From contig NZ_LFXL01000027.1 in the NCBI RefSeq assembly GCF_001270745.1, forward strand, positions 172,506 to 236,505: a stretch of 64,000 nucleotides of DNA, given 5' to 3'. The position numbers and the translations under genes are program-made. Of this stretch, positions 1 through 9,194 are shown one piece after another. The stretch comes from Jiangella muralis. GTDB lineage: Bacteria > Actinomycetota > Actinomycetes > Jiangellales > Jiangellaceae. The stretch's first letter is position 1, and every line of letters starts with the position of its first letter. A model generated the notes under the pieces. It saw only the letters and a list, made by a program, of their open reading frames with translations, made no database searches and was not told the origin of the DNA.

Positions 1-2315
1 GTGATGCCGACCGTCTTCCCCGCCCGCAGCAACTCGACCACGGCGTGCGAGCCGGCGTACGTCTTGCCCGCGCCGGGCGGGCCCTGCACCGGCAGCCCGC
101 CGTCGAGCGACGGCGCGACCCGGCGCAGCGCGTCGGCCGCGGACTCGCCGGCCAGCCGCAGCGGCACCCCGCCGGCCAGCCGCGGCGCCGCGCCGGCCAG
201 GAGGTCGCGCACGCCACGGAACGGCCCGTCGCCCGCGAAGCCGTGCGCCGCGACCCAGCCGCCGACCCGGACCAGCGCCTTCTCCTGCACCCCGGCCGGG
301 ATGGGGCCGACGTTCAGCACGCCGGTGGGGTGCGGGTGCTCGTTGGCCAGCGAACGCTTGAGGTCGACGTGGCCGTGCTCGAGGTCGAGCCCGACGACGA
401 CGCTCGACCGGCCCTCCTGCCCGGCATGCTCGACCCGCTCGCCGACCCGGACCCGGCAGTCCTGCACCGGGATGGAGTAGCGCCACACGCCGGAGCGCAG
501 CTCGGTGCGCAACAGCCGCGGGTCGGCCAGTCCGCCCAGCGGCGAGAGGTCGTCGACCAGTTCACCGGAGCTGAGCCGCCGCAGCCGGAAGTACTCCCAC
601 CACTCCGCCCGCGCCTCGCGCCGATGCCATTCGAGCAGCCCGGCCAGCAGCGCCCGGGCCTGCTGGTCGGGGGTCCGGGCGTCGGGGTCGGCCGGGACGT
701 CGTGCAGCAGCCGCTGTTCCACCGCGACCAGTTCGGGATCGCGTTCCTTCAGGTAGTCGTCTTGCTCGTCGGCGTCGTCGGGACGGGGGACGGCGAGCCC
801 GGCGGCCAGCGCCTCGGCGCGGCGCTCCTCCAGCCAGTCGCGCAGCCGCCGGGTGCTGATGCAGTCGTCGCGGTTGTAGGCCTCGATGTCGTCGAGGATG
901 CGCTGGTCGTGCTCGGCCAGCCAGCGCTCGTACTCGACGATGCTGGACCCGGCGTCCTTGACGGCGGCGCCGGCCCGGCCGTCGGGCGAGTAGAACCGCT
1001 CCAGCGCCTTGATGGAGTAGGACTCCGTCCCGATGAGCAGGCCCTGCTTGACGACGGCGTAGAGGTCGACCAGCCGCTCGCCCCGCAGCAGCGCGTCGAC
1101 CTCGTCGACCCGGGTGCCGTAGCGCTGCGACAGGCCCTTCAGCCGGCTCGGCTCGTACGGCGCGTAGTGGTAGACGTGCATGCCCGGCCGCTGCCGCCAG
1201 GCGGCCATGAGGTGGTCGACGACGTGCTCGAACGCGCGCCGCTCGGCGGGAGGGTCGTGCGCCCACCAGGACGTGAACCCGTCGCGCGCGTCGGACACGC
1301 CCCACAGGTATTCCAGGCCGTGGTCGCCGAAGAACGGATCGCCTTCGAGGTCGAGGAAGAGGTCGCCGTCGTCGGGCGCGGGCAGCAGCGCCAGCCCGCG
1401 GCGCGCCTCGACCGGTGTGATGAGCTCGTACGGCGGCAGCTCCCGCGTGCGCGCGCCGACCTGCAGCCGGGCCTGGGTGGACAGCTTGCGCCTGGCGCCG
1501 GGACCGACCCGTGTGACGGCGTCGAGCTCGGCCGGCGGCGCCGCGGCCAGCTGCTCGACCGTGGTGATGCCGGCCGCGTGCAGCACGTCGCGCTGGTCGC
1601 GGCGCAGGAACGGCACCAGCACGAGGTCGTCGTCGGCCTGCCACCGCTGCGCGCACGGTTCTTTCCAGGGGCAGATGGCGCAGTGGCTCACCCGGATGGG
1701 GTACGTCGGCGGCGGCTCGGCCAGCCACTGCCCGTACCGGCGCATGGCGTGCCGCGCGTAGGCGGCGACGTCGACGTACGGGACGGCGACCTGCTGGCGG
1801 TCGCCGAGGATGACGGTGAGCGTCTGCGGCGGCACGCCCTGCAGTTCTTCCAGCCGCTGTGCGTAGACGGCCATCTGCAGCAGCGCCGCCGCCTTGATGT
1901 GCCGCGCGAGCTTGGTGTCGGCGATGTCGTAGGACCACGAGCCGAGGCCGGACGGGCGGTGGTCGTTGCGGACGAGGAAGTCGGCGTGCCCGCGCCACCG
2001 GCCGTCGAAGAAGGTGGCCTGGAAGATGCGGTCGGCGCCGTCCTTCATGGCCGCGAGCGTGCGGTCCTCGGCGTCGGCCGGGCCGACGCCGCGCGGGATC
2101 TCGACCACCCGGTGCGCCGCCGTCATCTCGGCCAGCACGGCGGCCTCGTGCTCGTCGCCGCGACGGCGGACGACGTCGGCGCCGGGGTCGGCGCCGGACG
2201 GACGCGGCCGCTGCCCGAGCGCCACCTCGCGGTTCAGCGTGGTGAGGTGCGCACACTCCAGGTGGCCCACCAGGTCGGTGGGGCTCAGGACCAGCCGGCC
2301 GTCGGTGACGTACAT
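1..2315 (-). CDS. TM0106-family RecB-like nuclease / helicase (3' end off window)
   Basis: A large multidomain nucleic-acid enzyme, cut by the left window edge. Start ATG at 2315 follows GAGAGGAGGTGCGCC, a strong ribosome binding site. Residues 1-225 look like a RecB/Cas4-type nuclease: D112 in GHADFLV, D132 and K135 in YDIADTK, and cysteines C21, C212, C215 and C221 placed as in AddB/Cas4 iron-sulfur staples. A following RNase H-like exonuclease segment has FLDLEGDP and AYNRDDC, matching the DEDD type. Near residue 744 a Walker A GPPGAGKT opens a superfamily 1 helicase domain whose remainder is outside the window. This order (RecB-like, RNase H-like, helicase) is that of the TM0106 family; a role in DNA repair or processing is inferred. 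No partner genes are visible. Confidence 0.85.
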   Translation of the reverse strand, partial: MYVTDGRLVLSPTDLVGHLECAHLTTLNREVALGQRPRPSGADPGADVVRRRGDEHEAAVLAEMTAAHRVVEIPRGVGPADAEDRTLAAMKDGADRIFQATFFDGRWRGHADFLVRNDHRPSGLGSWSYDIADTKLARHIKAAALLQMAVYAQRLEELQGVPPQTLTVILGDRQQVAVPYVDVAAYARHAMRRYGQWLAEPPPTYPIRVSHCAICPWKEPCAQRWQADDDLVLVPFLRRDQRDVLHAAGITTVEQLAAAPPAELDAVTRVGPGARRKLSTQARLQVGARTRELPPYELITPVEARRGLALLPAPDDGDLFLDLEGDPFFGDHGLEYLWGVSDARDGFTSWWAHDPPAERRAFEHVVDHLMAAWRQRPGMHVYHYAPYEPSRLKGLSQRYGTRVDEVDALLRGERLVDLYAVVKQGLLIGTESYSIKALERFYSPDGRAGAAVKDAGSSIVEYERWLAEHDQRILDDIEAYNRDDCISTRRLRDWLEERRAEALAAGLAVPRPDDADEQDDYLKERDPELVAVEQRLLHDVPADPDARTPDQQARALLAGLLEWHRREARAEWWEYFRLRRLSSGELVDDLSPLGGLADPRLLRTELRSGVWRYSIPVQDCRVRVGERVEHAGQEGRSSVVVGLDLEHGHVDLKRSLANEHPHPTGVLNVGPIPAGVQEKALVRVGGWVAAHGFAGDGPFRGVRDLLAGAAPRLAGGVPLRLAGESAADALRRVAPSLDGGLPVQGPPGAGKTYAGSHAVVELLRAGKTVGI

Positions 2316-2390
2316 GGCGCACCTCCTCTCTCTCGGGTCCAAGCCTGCCGCATGCCTCCGACAGAATCGGGGCGCGACATCAGGTACCCC

Positions 2391-3116
2391 CTAACCGGCG
2401 AGCGATCGCACGATCAGCGTGACGGCCGACAGTGTGCACACCGCCATGACCGCCAGCCGCAGCCGTCCACCGTCGACGAACGCCCGCAGCGCCGACGCCG
2501 CCGCGAACCCGGCCACCAGCGGCGGCGTCAGCCCCAGCGCCGGGACGATCTGCGCCCGCCCCAGCTCACCGACGACGGTCAGCGCGATCAGTGAGAACCC
2601 GGCGCCGATCAGGAAGTACATCCCCAGCGTCGACCGCACCCGCGGGCCCAGCTCGCCCTGATACACCAGCGCCAGCGGCGGCCCGCCGATCGAGGTCGCC
2701 GTCCCGGAGATGCCCGACACCGCGCCGGCCACCGCCAGCACGCCGCGCCGCATCGGCAGCCGGATCGTCCGCACGGTCAGCGCGACCGCGACCAGGATCA
2801 CCAGCCCGACGACCACGCTCAGCACCCGCGGCGAGCTGACGGAGACGATCCAGGCGCCCAGCACGGTGGCCGGGACGCGGCCGGCGAACGCCCAGCGCAG
2901 CCCCCACCAGTCGACGTGCGCCCACTCGCGGGCCAGCGTGAACACCGGTAGCAGCATCGACAGCCAGAGCAGCGTGCCCGGCACCAGCTCCGGCGCGACC
3001 AGCGCCGCGACGGGCGCGGCCAGCAGTCCCAGCCCGAGCCCGATCGCGCCCTGGACGGCGGCGCCGAGGAACACGGCGACCGCGAGCACGACCATCACGT
3101 CAACGGGCGGCATCAT
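2391..3116 (-). CDS. TauE/SafE family membrane permease
   Basis: A polytopic membrane protein of about 241 residues with some eight hydrophobic helices. The first helix carries GAAVQGAIGLGLGLL and the middle has SGISGTATSIGGPPLAL, the internal duplicated motif of TauE/SafE anion exporters (sulfite, sulfonate and related organic anions). The substrate cannot be read from sequence. The ATG at 3116 overlaps the start codon of the divergent MazG-like gene; an in-frame start at 3134 would add MSVTGV and lie inside that gene. There is no clear Shine-Dalgarno for either start, so the N-terminus is uncertain by six residues. Confidence 0.85.
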   Translation of the reverse strand: MMPPVDVMVVLAVAVFLGAAVQGAIGLGLGLLAAPVAALVAPELVPGTLLWLSMLLPVFTLAREWAHVDWWGLRWAFAGRVPATVLGAWIVSVSSPRVLSVVVGLVILVAVALTVRTIRLPMRRGVLAVAGAVSGISGTATSIGGPPLALVYQGELGPRVRSTLGMYFLIGAGFSLIALTVVGELGRAQIVPALGLTPPLVAGFAAASALRAFVDGGRLRLAVMAVCTLSAVTLIVRSLAG

Positions 3117-3456
3117 GACCCCCGTGACCGACACCTCGAGCCTGGACGGCCTGCGCGAGCGGCTGCGGCGCTTCGTCGCCGACCGTCAGTGGGAGCCGTT
3201 CCACACCCCGAAGAACCTCGCGATGGCGCTGGCCGGCGAGGTCGGCGAGCTGCTGGCCGAGTTCCAGTGGCTGACGCCGGAGGAGTCCGCCGCCGTGGTG
3301 ACGGCGGACCCGGAGGCGGCCGCGCGGATCCGCTCCGAGCTGGCCGACGTCACCGCCTACCTGGTCCACCTGGCGATGGCGCTCGACGTCGACCTGGTCG
3401 CGAACGCGCACCACAAGCTGGACGAGGTGGAGCTGCGCTACCCGCCCGGCGCCTGA
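3115..3456 (+). CDS. MazG-like nucleotide pyrophosphohydrolase
   Basis: A 113-residue all-alpha NTP pyrophosphohydrolase of the MazG/dCTPase type, expected to hydrolyse non-canonical or excess (d)NTPs to the monophosphate and pyrophosphate in the cytosol. The metal-binding pattern is visible: ALAGEVGELLAEFQW (EVGEL, first helix, about residues 40-55) and ELADVTAYLV (ExxDV, about residues 79-88). WEPFHTPKNLAMA before the first motif is typical of the short MazG-like subfamily. The start ATG overlaps the divergent permease start, so the two genes share a minimal head-to-head region. It is convergent with the DUF4862 gene, with 5 bp between stops. Confidence 0.85.
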   Translation: MTPVTDTSSLDGLRERLRRFVADRQWEPFHTPKNLAMALAGEVGELLAEFQWLTPEESAAVVTADPEAAARIRSELADVTAYLVHLAMALDVDLVANAHHKLDEVELRYPPGA

Positions 3457-3461
3457 CGGCG

Positions 3462-4412
3462 TCACCCGCGGCGACCCCGGTCCGCCTCGACCGCGGCGGC
3501 GACGATCGCGACGTGCGCCCGCACCAGGTCGCGGCACTCGGCCGGGGTCGCGTTGCTCGGTGACGTGATCTTCACACCGACGAGCTCCGGCGCGCCCGCC
3601 GCGGCCACCCACGCCGTCACCTCGTCGGTGGTGAGCAGGCTGGTCGCGGCGTCGGCGGCGACCGGGGCGCCGGACCAGCCGCGGATCGGCAGGTGCAGGT
3701 CGGCCCAGGCCGCGCCGTCCAGCGTGGCGGCGTCGGAGACACCGGAGAACACCAGCCCGCCGAGCCGGTCCCGCGCCACGACGGCGGCGAGGTGCTCGCG
3801 CGGGCCGGCGGCGCCGCGGGTCTCGATGGCCGAGCGGGCCCAGTTCAGCACGACGCCGATCCCGCGTTCCTCGGCGACGTCCAGCTCGTCGGCCAGCGGC
3901 AGGAATCCCTTCGACGGCGCGTGCGCGTCGCTGTGCGCGTCGGAGTGCTCGATCAGCAGCCGGACGCCGTCCCAGTCCCACGTCAGCGCCTCGTCCAGCG
4001 ACTCCCGGAACGCGTCGGCGGACGTGTACGGGTGCCGCGGCGCCGGGTGCAGCTCGACGGCGGTGAACCGGCCGCCCGGGCCCTCGCCGACGGCGGCGAC
4101 GAACTCGTAGGCGCGGCGCAGCTGCTCGACCGCCTGCTTCCGGCCGCCGTCGTCTGACGACGCGAGCCCCTGCGCCGGCGACCCGGCCAGCGCCATCATC
4201 GTGGCCGGGATCATCGTCAGCACGTGCTCGCTCGCCGGGCCCGTCGCCTGCAGGTAGGCCGGGTCGTTCCAGGGCGAGCCGTTGTCCTGGAACGGCACCT
4301 CCAGCCCGTCGACCGCCGGCACCGCCAGCACGTCGTCGACGAAGGTCCGGAACGGGGTGCCGGGTTCGAGGCCGCGGGGGGCCGCCGCGTACGCACCGAC
4401 GATGAGGGGCAT
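3462..4412 (-). CDS. DUF4862 family protein (TIM-barrel-like)
   Basis: A 316-residue cytosolic protein resembling DUF4862 proteins of actinobacteria, which look like sugar-phosphate-isomerase/AP-endonuclease type TIM barrels. Visible blocks are MPLIVGAYAAAP at the start, VDGLEVPF, FTAVELHPAP, RLLIEHSDAH, IGVVLNWARSAIE, and a tail with VGVKITSPSN. Conserved H, E and D residues in these blocks could bind a metal, but no reaction is established for the family. The ATG at 4412 was preferred to an upstream frame start because AGCGAGGAGATCGGC provides a good ribosome binding site. It lies 120 bp downstream of the MDR oxidoreductase gene on the same strand and may be the last gene of that transcript. 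Confidence 0.75.
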   Translation of the reverse strand: MPLIVGAYAAAPRGLEPGTPFRTFVDDVLAVPAVDGLEVPFQDNGSPWNDPAYLQATGPASEHVLTMIPATMMALAGSPAQGLASSDDGGRKQAVEQLRRAYEFVAAVGEGPGGRFTAVELHPAPRHPYTSADAFRESLDEALTWDWDGVRLLIEHSDAHSDAHAPSKGFLPLADELDVAEERGIGVVLNWARSAIETRGAAGPREHLAAVVARDRLGGLVFSGVSDAATLDGAAWADLHLPIRGWSGAPVAADAATSLLTTDEVTAWVAAAGAPELVGVKITSPSNATPAECRDLVRAHVAIVAAAVEADRGRRG

Positions 4413-4533
4413 GCCGATCTCCTCGCTGCTGTGGGACCGAGTCGCGCTCAGCGTAGGTCGGGCCGACATGGAACGATATGCCGGGTCGTCTCGGCGGCAA
4501 CGGGGCACCATGGAGGCGTGTCCACGCCGGCCC

Positions 4534-5583
4534 TCACGTGAGGTCCACGACCACCTTGCCGATGTGCTCGTCGCGCTCGATGATCAGGTGGCCGTCACCG
4601 GTCCGCTCCATCGGCACGGTCGCGTGGACGAGCGGGCGGATCCCGGTGCGCTCCATAACGCCGACGACGTCGACGAAGTCGTTCCAGCCGCCGAACGGCG
4701 CGCCCAGGATCTGCCGGTGCGCCTGGTAGAGCTCGCGGATGCTGATCTCGGGACGGTCGCCGCCCGTCGCCCCGCAGATCACCAGGCGGCCGCCCGTAGC
4801 CAGGGACCGGATGGCGTCGGGCCACGTCGGCGCGCCGACGGCGTCGGCGACCAGGTCGACGCCCAGCCCGCCGGTCCGCTCGCGCACCTGCGCCGACCAG
4901 CCCGGGACGCTGCTGTCGACCACCTCGTGGACGTACGGGAGCCCGCCGAGGTACCGGGCCTTCTCCGGGCTGCGGGTGGCGGCCCAGACCTCGGCGCCGG
5001 CCCACGCCGCGAGCTGCATGGCGGCGATCGAGACGCCGCCGCTGGCGCCGACCACGAGGATCCGCTCCCCCATGCGCAGCCGGCCCGTCGTCATGAGCAT
5101 GGTCCAGGCGGTGGTGAAGGTCGTGGGGACCGCGGCCGCCTCGGTCAGCGTCATGCCGGCCGGCACCCGGAGCAGGCTCCCGGGATCGAGGGCGACCAGC
5201 TCGCGCTGCACGCCCCACACGTCCTCGCCGAGGATCGCGTACCGCGAGCACCTGCTGGTCTCGCCGCGGCGGCAGAACCGGCAGGACCCGCACGACAGGC
5301 CGGAGAACACCATGACCTCGTCGCCCGGCGCGAGGTCGGTACGTGCCGCCGGCCCCACCGCGACCACGGTTCCGGCGCCTTCGGCGCCCATCACGTGTGG
5401 CAGTGCGCGCGGTTGCCGCACGCCCGGTCCGGTGAGCCCCTGGCGGACGAACACGTCGAGGCGGTTCAGCCCGGACGCCGCCATCCGCACGACCACCTGG
5501 TGCGGGCCGGGCTCGGGCTCGGCGATGTCGCGGACGGCGAGCACCTCGGGCCCGCCGTAGCGGTCGAGGACGACGGCACGCAT
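4534..5583 (-). CDS. Medium-chain (quinone reductase-like) NAD(P) oxidoreductase
   Basis: A 349-residue medium-chain dehydrogenase/reductase. The GroES-like N-terminal half has SGLNRLDVFVRQG and PHVMGAEGAG, followed by a structural zinc lobe with C98, C101, C104 and C112. The cofactor domain shows ILVVGASGGVSIAAMQLA. The position that normally carries the catalytic zinc cysteine has LN, as in quinone reductase-like members, so only the structural zinc is expected. Substrate is unknown. It starts 7 bp after the dipeptidase stop on the same strand and is very likely co-transcribed with it and with the upstream Lrp-type regulator. Confidence 0.85.
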   Translation of the reverse strand: MRAVVLDRYGGPEVLAVRDIAEPEPGPHQVVVRMAASGLNRLDVFVRQGLTGPGVRQPRALPHVMGAEGAGTVVAVGPAARTDLAPGDEVMVFSGLSCGSCRFCRRGETSRCSRYAILGEDVWGVQRELVALDPGSLLRVPAGMTLTEAAAVPTTFTTAWTMLMTTGRLRMGERILVVGASGGVSIAAMQLAAWAGAEVWAATRSPEKARYLGGLPYVHEVVDSSVPGWSAQVRERTGGLGVDLVADAVGAPTWPDAIRSLATGGRLVICGATGGDRPEISIRELYQAHRQILGAPFGGWNDFVDVVGVMERTGIRPLVHATVPMERTGDGHLIIERDEHIGKVVVDLT

Positions 5584-5590
5584 ACGCGGG

Positions 5591-6820
5591 TCAGACCCAG
5601 ATCTCGCCGAGCGCGCGCATGATGTTGCCGCCGGTGACCGCGGCGATGTCCTCGTCGCTGTAGCCGTGCTTCACCAGCCAGCCGACGATGTTGTGGAAGC
5701 ACTCCGTCGGGTTCTCCAGCCCGTCGACGTACGGCATCTTCGGGTAGGACGGCCCCTTGTGCGCGTCGTGCACACCGAGGTTCGAGGCGAAGACGTCGTG
5801 CAGCGTGACGTGGTCGCCGTACAGGGTGTCGGGGCCGAAGGCGACGTGCTCGATGCCGACCAGCTCGGCGCAGTACTCGAAGTGCTCCATGACCGACTCG
5901 ATGGAGTGCTCGAGATGCGCCTGCGTCAGGGTCGTGTGCGGCGCCGCCTCGATGCCGATGACGCCACCGGTCTCGGCGCAGCCGCGGATGACCTCGTCGG
6001 GCTTCATCCGCGGCGTGGGCCACAGGGCGCGGGCGCCCGCATGGGTGATCAGCACCGGCTTCGTCGACGCCGCGAAGGTGTCCATGCAGGTCCGGTCGCC
6101 GGAGTGGGAGACGTCGATGGCGATGCCGATCTTGTTCATACGCTCCACGGCACGGTGACCGAACACCGTGAGGCCGCCGTCGCCGGCCTCCTTGAGGCCC
6201 GACCCGAGCGTGTTCGCCTCGGAGTAGGCGATCCCCATCTGGCGCACGCCGAGGCCGTAGAGCAGGTCGACGCGGTCGACCTCGTTCTCGATGGGGGTGG
6301 CCGCCTCGAGACACAGCACGATGGCCAGCTGGTCGTTCTCGTGCGCGGAGCGGATGTCGTCGAGACCGAGGGCGATGGTGACGTAGTCCTGATGCGCGAT
6401 GTCGGACGTGCGCATGCCGATGTCGTAGACGATGTCGTCGAACTTCCAGCCGGACTTGCTGGTGACGCAGGCCGTGCCGTCCATCATGTTGTCGAAGACG
6501 GCCGTCATGCCCGACTGCGACAGGCCCAGGTAGCCGGTGCGCTCGCGGCCGGTGCGGATGTAGCTGCGCACCTCGTTCATGTCGTCGGGGAAGACCTGCG
6601 GGTGGTCGTGCAGGCTGATGATGATGTTGTCCTGGACGAGGCGGCGGGTGCGCTCCTCCTGCTCGTCGTCGAGCCCGAGCTCGTAGGCCGGCACCCGGCC
6701 GAGCTCGGGCGCGAGCGCGAACGCCTCGTAGTCGCGGCCCTCCTCCAGATAGGAGAAGGACGTGTAGCCGGTGTAGCGGCCGGACCGATAGGGCGTGGCC
6801 GGCTTGACGGTGTCGGTCAT
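5591..6820 (-). CDS. M19 (membrane dipeptidase-type) metallopeptidase
   Basis: A 409-residue zinc dipeptidase homologue of family M19 (renal dipeptidase/microsomal dipeptidase fold), which cleaves dipeptides including those with a C-terminal D-residue. Visible metal-site blocks are IISLHDHPQVFP, LCLEAATPIEN, IDVSHSGDRTC, LITHAGARALW and HVAFGPD. No signal peptide is seen, so it is probably cytosolic. It differs from textbook members by HDH in the first block and GPD in the last, so metal geometry may vary. GAGGT lies just before ATG 6820. It is 39 bp downstream of the Lrp-type regulator and directly precedes the MDR oxidoreductase: a peptide-catabolism operon is inferred. Confidence 0.85.
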   Translation of the reverse strand: MTDTVKPATPYRSGRYTGYTSFSYLEEGRDYEAFALAPELGRVPAYELGLDDEQEERTRRLVQDNIIISLHDHPQVFPDDMNEVRSYIRTGRERTGYLGLSQSGMTAVFDNMMDGTACVTSKSGWKFDDIVYDIGMRTSDIAHQDYVTIALGLDDIRSAHENDQLAIVLCLEAATPIENEVDRVDLLYGLGVRQMGIAYSEANTLGSGLKEAGDGGLTVFGHRAVERMNKIGIAIDVSHSGDRTCMDTFAASTKPVLITHAGARALWPTPRMKPDEVIRGCAETGGVIGIEAAPHTTLTQAHLEHSIESVMEHFEYCAELVGIEHVAFGPDTLYGDHVTLHDVFASNLGVHDAHKGPSYPKMPYVDGLENPTECFHNIVGWLVKHGYSDEDIAAVTGGNIMRALGEIWV

Positions 6821-6859
6821 ACGGGTTACCTCATCTCTCTCGCCCCTGGCCGCCGGGGG

Positions 6860-7915
6860 TCAGCGCGGCACGTACGGAGCGATGTCGGGAAGCACGGTCG
6901 AACTGGTCAGGAACCCTCGCTTGACGATCTGCAGCTCCTGGCCCATCTCGACGCGGCGGATGCCGGGCAGTGAACCCAGCACCTCGGTGTTGAAGCGGTA
7001 GAGGTCGTCGAGGTCACGCAGCACGAGTTCGCAGGCGAGGTCGCTGTAGCCCGCCGTGGCGGACAGGTAGCGCACCTCGGGATGCCGGGCGAGCTCGGCC
7101 GCGACCTCCTCGAGCCGGGCGAAGTCGACGCCCAGCCAGAGGAACATCTCCGTCTGGAAGCCCATCGCCTGCGGGTCGACGAAGGTGGCGAACCAGAGCG
7201 CGCCGCGCGAGGTCAAGGTGTCGAGGCGACGGCGGGCGGCGGTCTCGCCGATGCCGACCCGCGCGGCCACCTCGGACATCGACGTCCGGCCGTCGGCCGC
7301 GAGGATCTGGACCAGCTGCAGGTCGGTGGCGTCGAGCGCCACCCGTCCGCCGCCGGGCGCCGCGGGCCGTTCCAGCAGGGCCGCGCGGTCGCCGAGGAGA
7401 TCGCGGCTCCAGTCGTAGGACGTCTTGAAGTTGCGTACGACGGTCTCGGTGCTGGTGTGGGTGATGCCCGGCACCGAACGGAGCTGGTCGACCAGCACGT
7501 CGGCGAGATGCGCCCGGGACCCGACGATCACCTCGAGGACGAGGTCATGGGATCCGGTCAGCAGGGCCAGGAACCGCACGTCGGAGCGCATGGCCAGCAC
7601 GCCGGCGACGGCGGTGGTGGCGCCTACGGCGCATTCGACCTGCATGAGCACCGGCGTGCCGAGGCCGCAACGCGCGGGATCGGGCACCGCCGAGACGCAC
7701 ACGACGCGGTTGGCGAGCAGCCGGTTGGCACGGCGGGACACCGTCGACTCGGAGGCGCCGGCCACGGCCGCGATCTGCTGCCAGGTCGCCCGTCCGTTCA
7801 GCTGCAGACACGCGATGATCGCCCGGTCGAGGTCGTCGAGCCGGCCGCTCCCGGATGACAGAGAAGGCAACCGGCCCGGCAGCCAGGCGGGCGAATCATT
7901 CGACATGCCGCTCAT
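6860..7915 (-). CDS. Lrp/AsnC family regulator with two HTH-ligand modules
   Basis: A 351-residue transcription factor made of two Lrp/AsnC units in tandem, about twice the usual size. The first winged-helix is LDDLDRAIIACLQLNGR with ASESTVSRRANRLLAN; the second is LDATDLQLVQILAADGR with GIGETAARRRLDTL. Each is followed by an AsnC-type ligand-binding ferredoxin-like domain (GSHDLVLEVIV and GYSDLACELVL). It sits first in the operon with the dipeptidase and is divergent from the CapA-amidohydrolase-racemase-symporter operon, so it probably controls both in response to an amino acid or related ligand. The start is uncertain: ATGs at 7915 and 7906 and TTG at 7942 all lack a good ribosome binding site. 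Confidence 0.85.
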   Translation of the reverse strand: MSGMSNDSPAWLPGRLPSLSSGSGRLDDLDRAIIACLQLNGRATWQQIAAVAGASESTVSRRANRLLANRVVCVSAVPDPARCGLGTPVLMQVECAVGATTAVAGVLAMRSDVRFLALLTGSHDLVLEVIVGSRAHLADVLVDQLRSVPGITHTSTETVVRNFKTSYDWSRDLLGDRAALLERPAAPGGGRVALDATDLQLVQILAADGRTSMSEVAARVGIGETAARRRLDTLTSRGALWFATFVDPQAMGFQTEMFLWLGVDFARLEEVAAELARHPEVRYLSATAGYSDLACELVLRDLDDLYRFNTEVLGSLPGIRRVEMGQELQIVKRGFLTSSTVLPDIAPYVPR

Positions 7916-8066
7916 GGTGGCAAAGACTCGCCCGTCCGGCAAGCGTGAATCAGCGGAAGTCTGAGAGAAGCACCAATATTGCGAGGCAATCGCCCACCAC
8001 CACTTGTCAGATCGCCGGAATCTTGCAATGCTCCCCAGTCACCACCACCAGCGGGAGGAGGCAGCC

Positions 8067-9194
8067 GTGACCGATCTCGGTACGCACGTCCTCGGACCCG
8101 CCTGGCTCGCCGTCGTCGGCGACGTCGTCGTCATGGACACGCCCGCCGGCGTCGACCCGCGGCTCTCCGGGCTGCTCCGTGCCGCCGAGACCGCCTTCGC
8201 GAACGTCGAATCCCCGCTGACGACCCGCGGTGTCCCGGCCGAGAAGGCGTTCGTCCACCGTTCGGACCCGGCCAGGGCGGCCGACCTCGCGGCGCTCGGC
8301 ATCGACGTCGCCACGCTCGCCAACAACCACGTGCTCGACTTCGGCGCCGAGGGCCTCGACGACACTGTGGCCGCACTGGACCGTGCGGGCATCGTCACGG
8401 TCGGCGCCGGCTCCGACGACACCGCCGCGCGGGCGCCGGCCGTCCGGACCACCACGTCCGGCCGCGTGGCCCTGATCGGCCTGTGCGCCGCACTCCCGCC
8501 CGGGTTCGCCGCGGCGCCCGGCCACCCCGGCGCGGCACCGCTGCGCGTCCGGCAGCAGGTGTCGATCGACCCGGTCCTGGCGGCGGAGCAGCCGGGGATG
8601 GCGCCGTTCGTGCACACGTCGGTCGTCGCCGCCGATCTCGACGCCGCCTGCGCGGTCGTCGAGGCGGCCCGCGCGCTCGCCGACCTCGTCGTCGTCGCGG
8701 TCCACTGGGGCGTGCCGCACGGGTTCGCGGCGCCGTCCTACGGCCTGCTGGCGCAGTACCAGCGCCCGGCCGGGCACGCCCTGATCGAGGCAGGCGCCCA
8801 CCTGGTCGTCGGACACCACCCGCACGAACTGCATCCGGTCGAACGCCACCGCGGCGGGCTGATCGCGTACTCCGTCGGCAACTTCCTGTTCCACGCGTGG
8901 TCCGACCTCGCCGGCGACTTCATGCGGGTACCGGCCGCGCCGTACCGCAGCGCGTTCGGATCCGACGTCACGCTGGACTCGGTGCTCGTCCTCGTCTCCC
9001 CGCCCGGCGACGACGGACTGACGGTCCGCTTCGTCCCGGCCACCATGGTCGGCGGCGAACCGGTCCTGGCCACCGGCGATCGTGCCCAGGCGATCGTCGA
9101 CCGACTGAGCGACGGCGCGGCCGGCGGCCCCGTCGTCGCCCGGGCCGACCTGCTGCCCGACACGACGATCGGTGAGGTGCTGATCGAACCATGA
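8067..9194 (+). CDS. CapA-family (PGA_cap) metallophosphatase-fold protein
   Basis: A 375-residue protein with the CapA/PGA_cap fold, a calcineurin-like domain found in poly-gamma-glutamate capsule proteins and in many stand-alone proteins. Conserved blocks: LAVVGDVVVMD, FANVESPLT, VATLANNHVLDFG, VAVHWGVPH, VVGHHPHELHPVE and AYSVGNFLFH. No signal peptide or membrane anchor is visible, unlike classical CapA, so a cytosolic hydrolase role is more likely than capsule export. GTG 8067 is chosen because GGGAGGAGGCAGCC precedes it. First gene of the right-hand operon; its stop overlaps the amidohydrolase start by 4 bp. Confidence 0.8.
   Translation: MTDLGTHVLGPAWLAVVGDVVVMDTPAGVDPRLSGLLRAAETAFANVESPLTTRGVPAEKAFVHRSDPARAADLAALGIDVATLANNHVLDFGAEGLDDTVAALDRAGIVTVGAGSDDTAARAPAVRTTTSGRVALIGLCAALPPGFAAAPGHPGAAPLRVRQQVSIDPVLAAEQPGMAPFVHTSVVAADLDAACAVVEAARALADLVVVAVHWGVPHGFAAPSYGLLAQYQRPAGHALIEAGAHLVVGHHPHELHPVERHRGGLIAYSVGNFLFHAWSDLAGDFMRVPAAPYRSAFGSDVTLDSVLVLVSPPGDDGLTVRFVPATMVGGEPVLATGDRAQAIVDRLSDGAAGGPVVARADLLPDTTIGEVLIEP

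Noticed and set aside
45..2594. 849-residue plus-strand open frame
   Set aside because: Antisense shadow of the nuclease-helicase gene: composition is Arg/Val/Gly-rich with no family motif, while the minus frame shows full nuclease and Walker motifs.
8067..9194. Capsule biosynthesis locus
   Set aside because: The CapA-like protein lacks a signal peptide and no capB/capC-type genes are near; context is catabolic.
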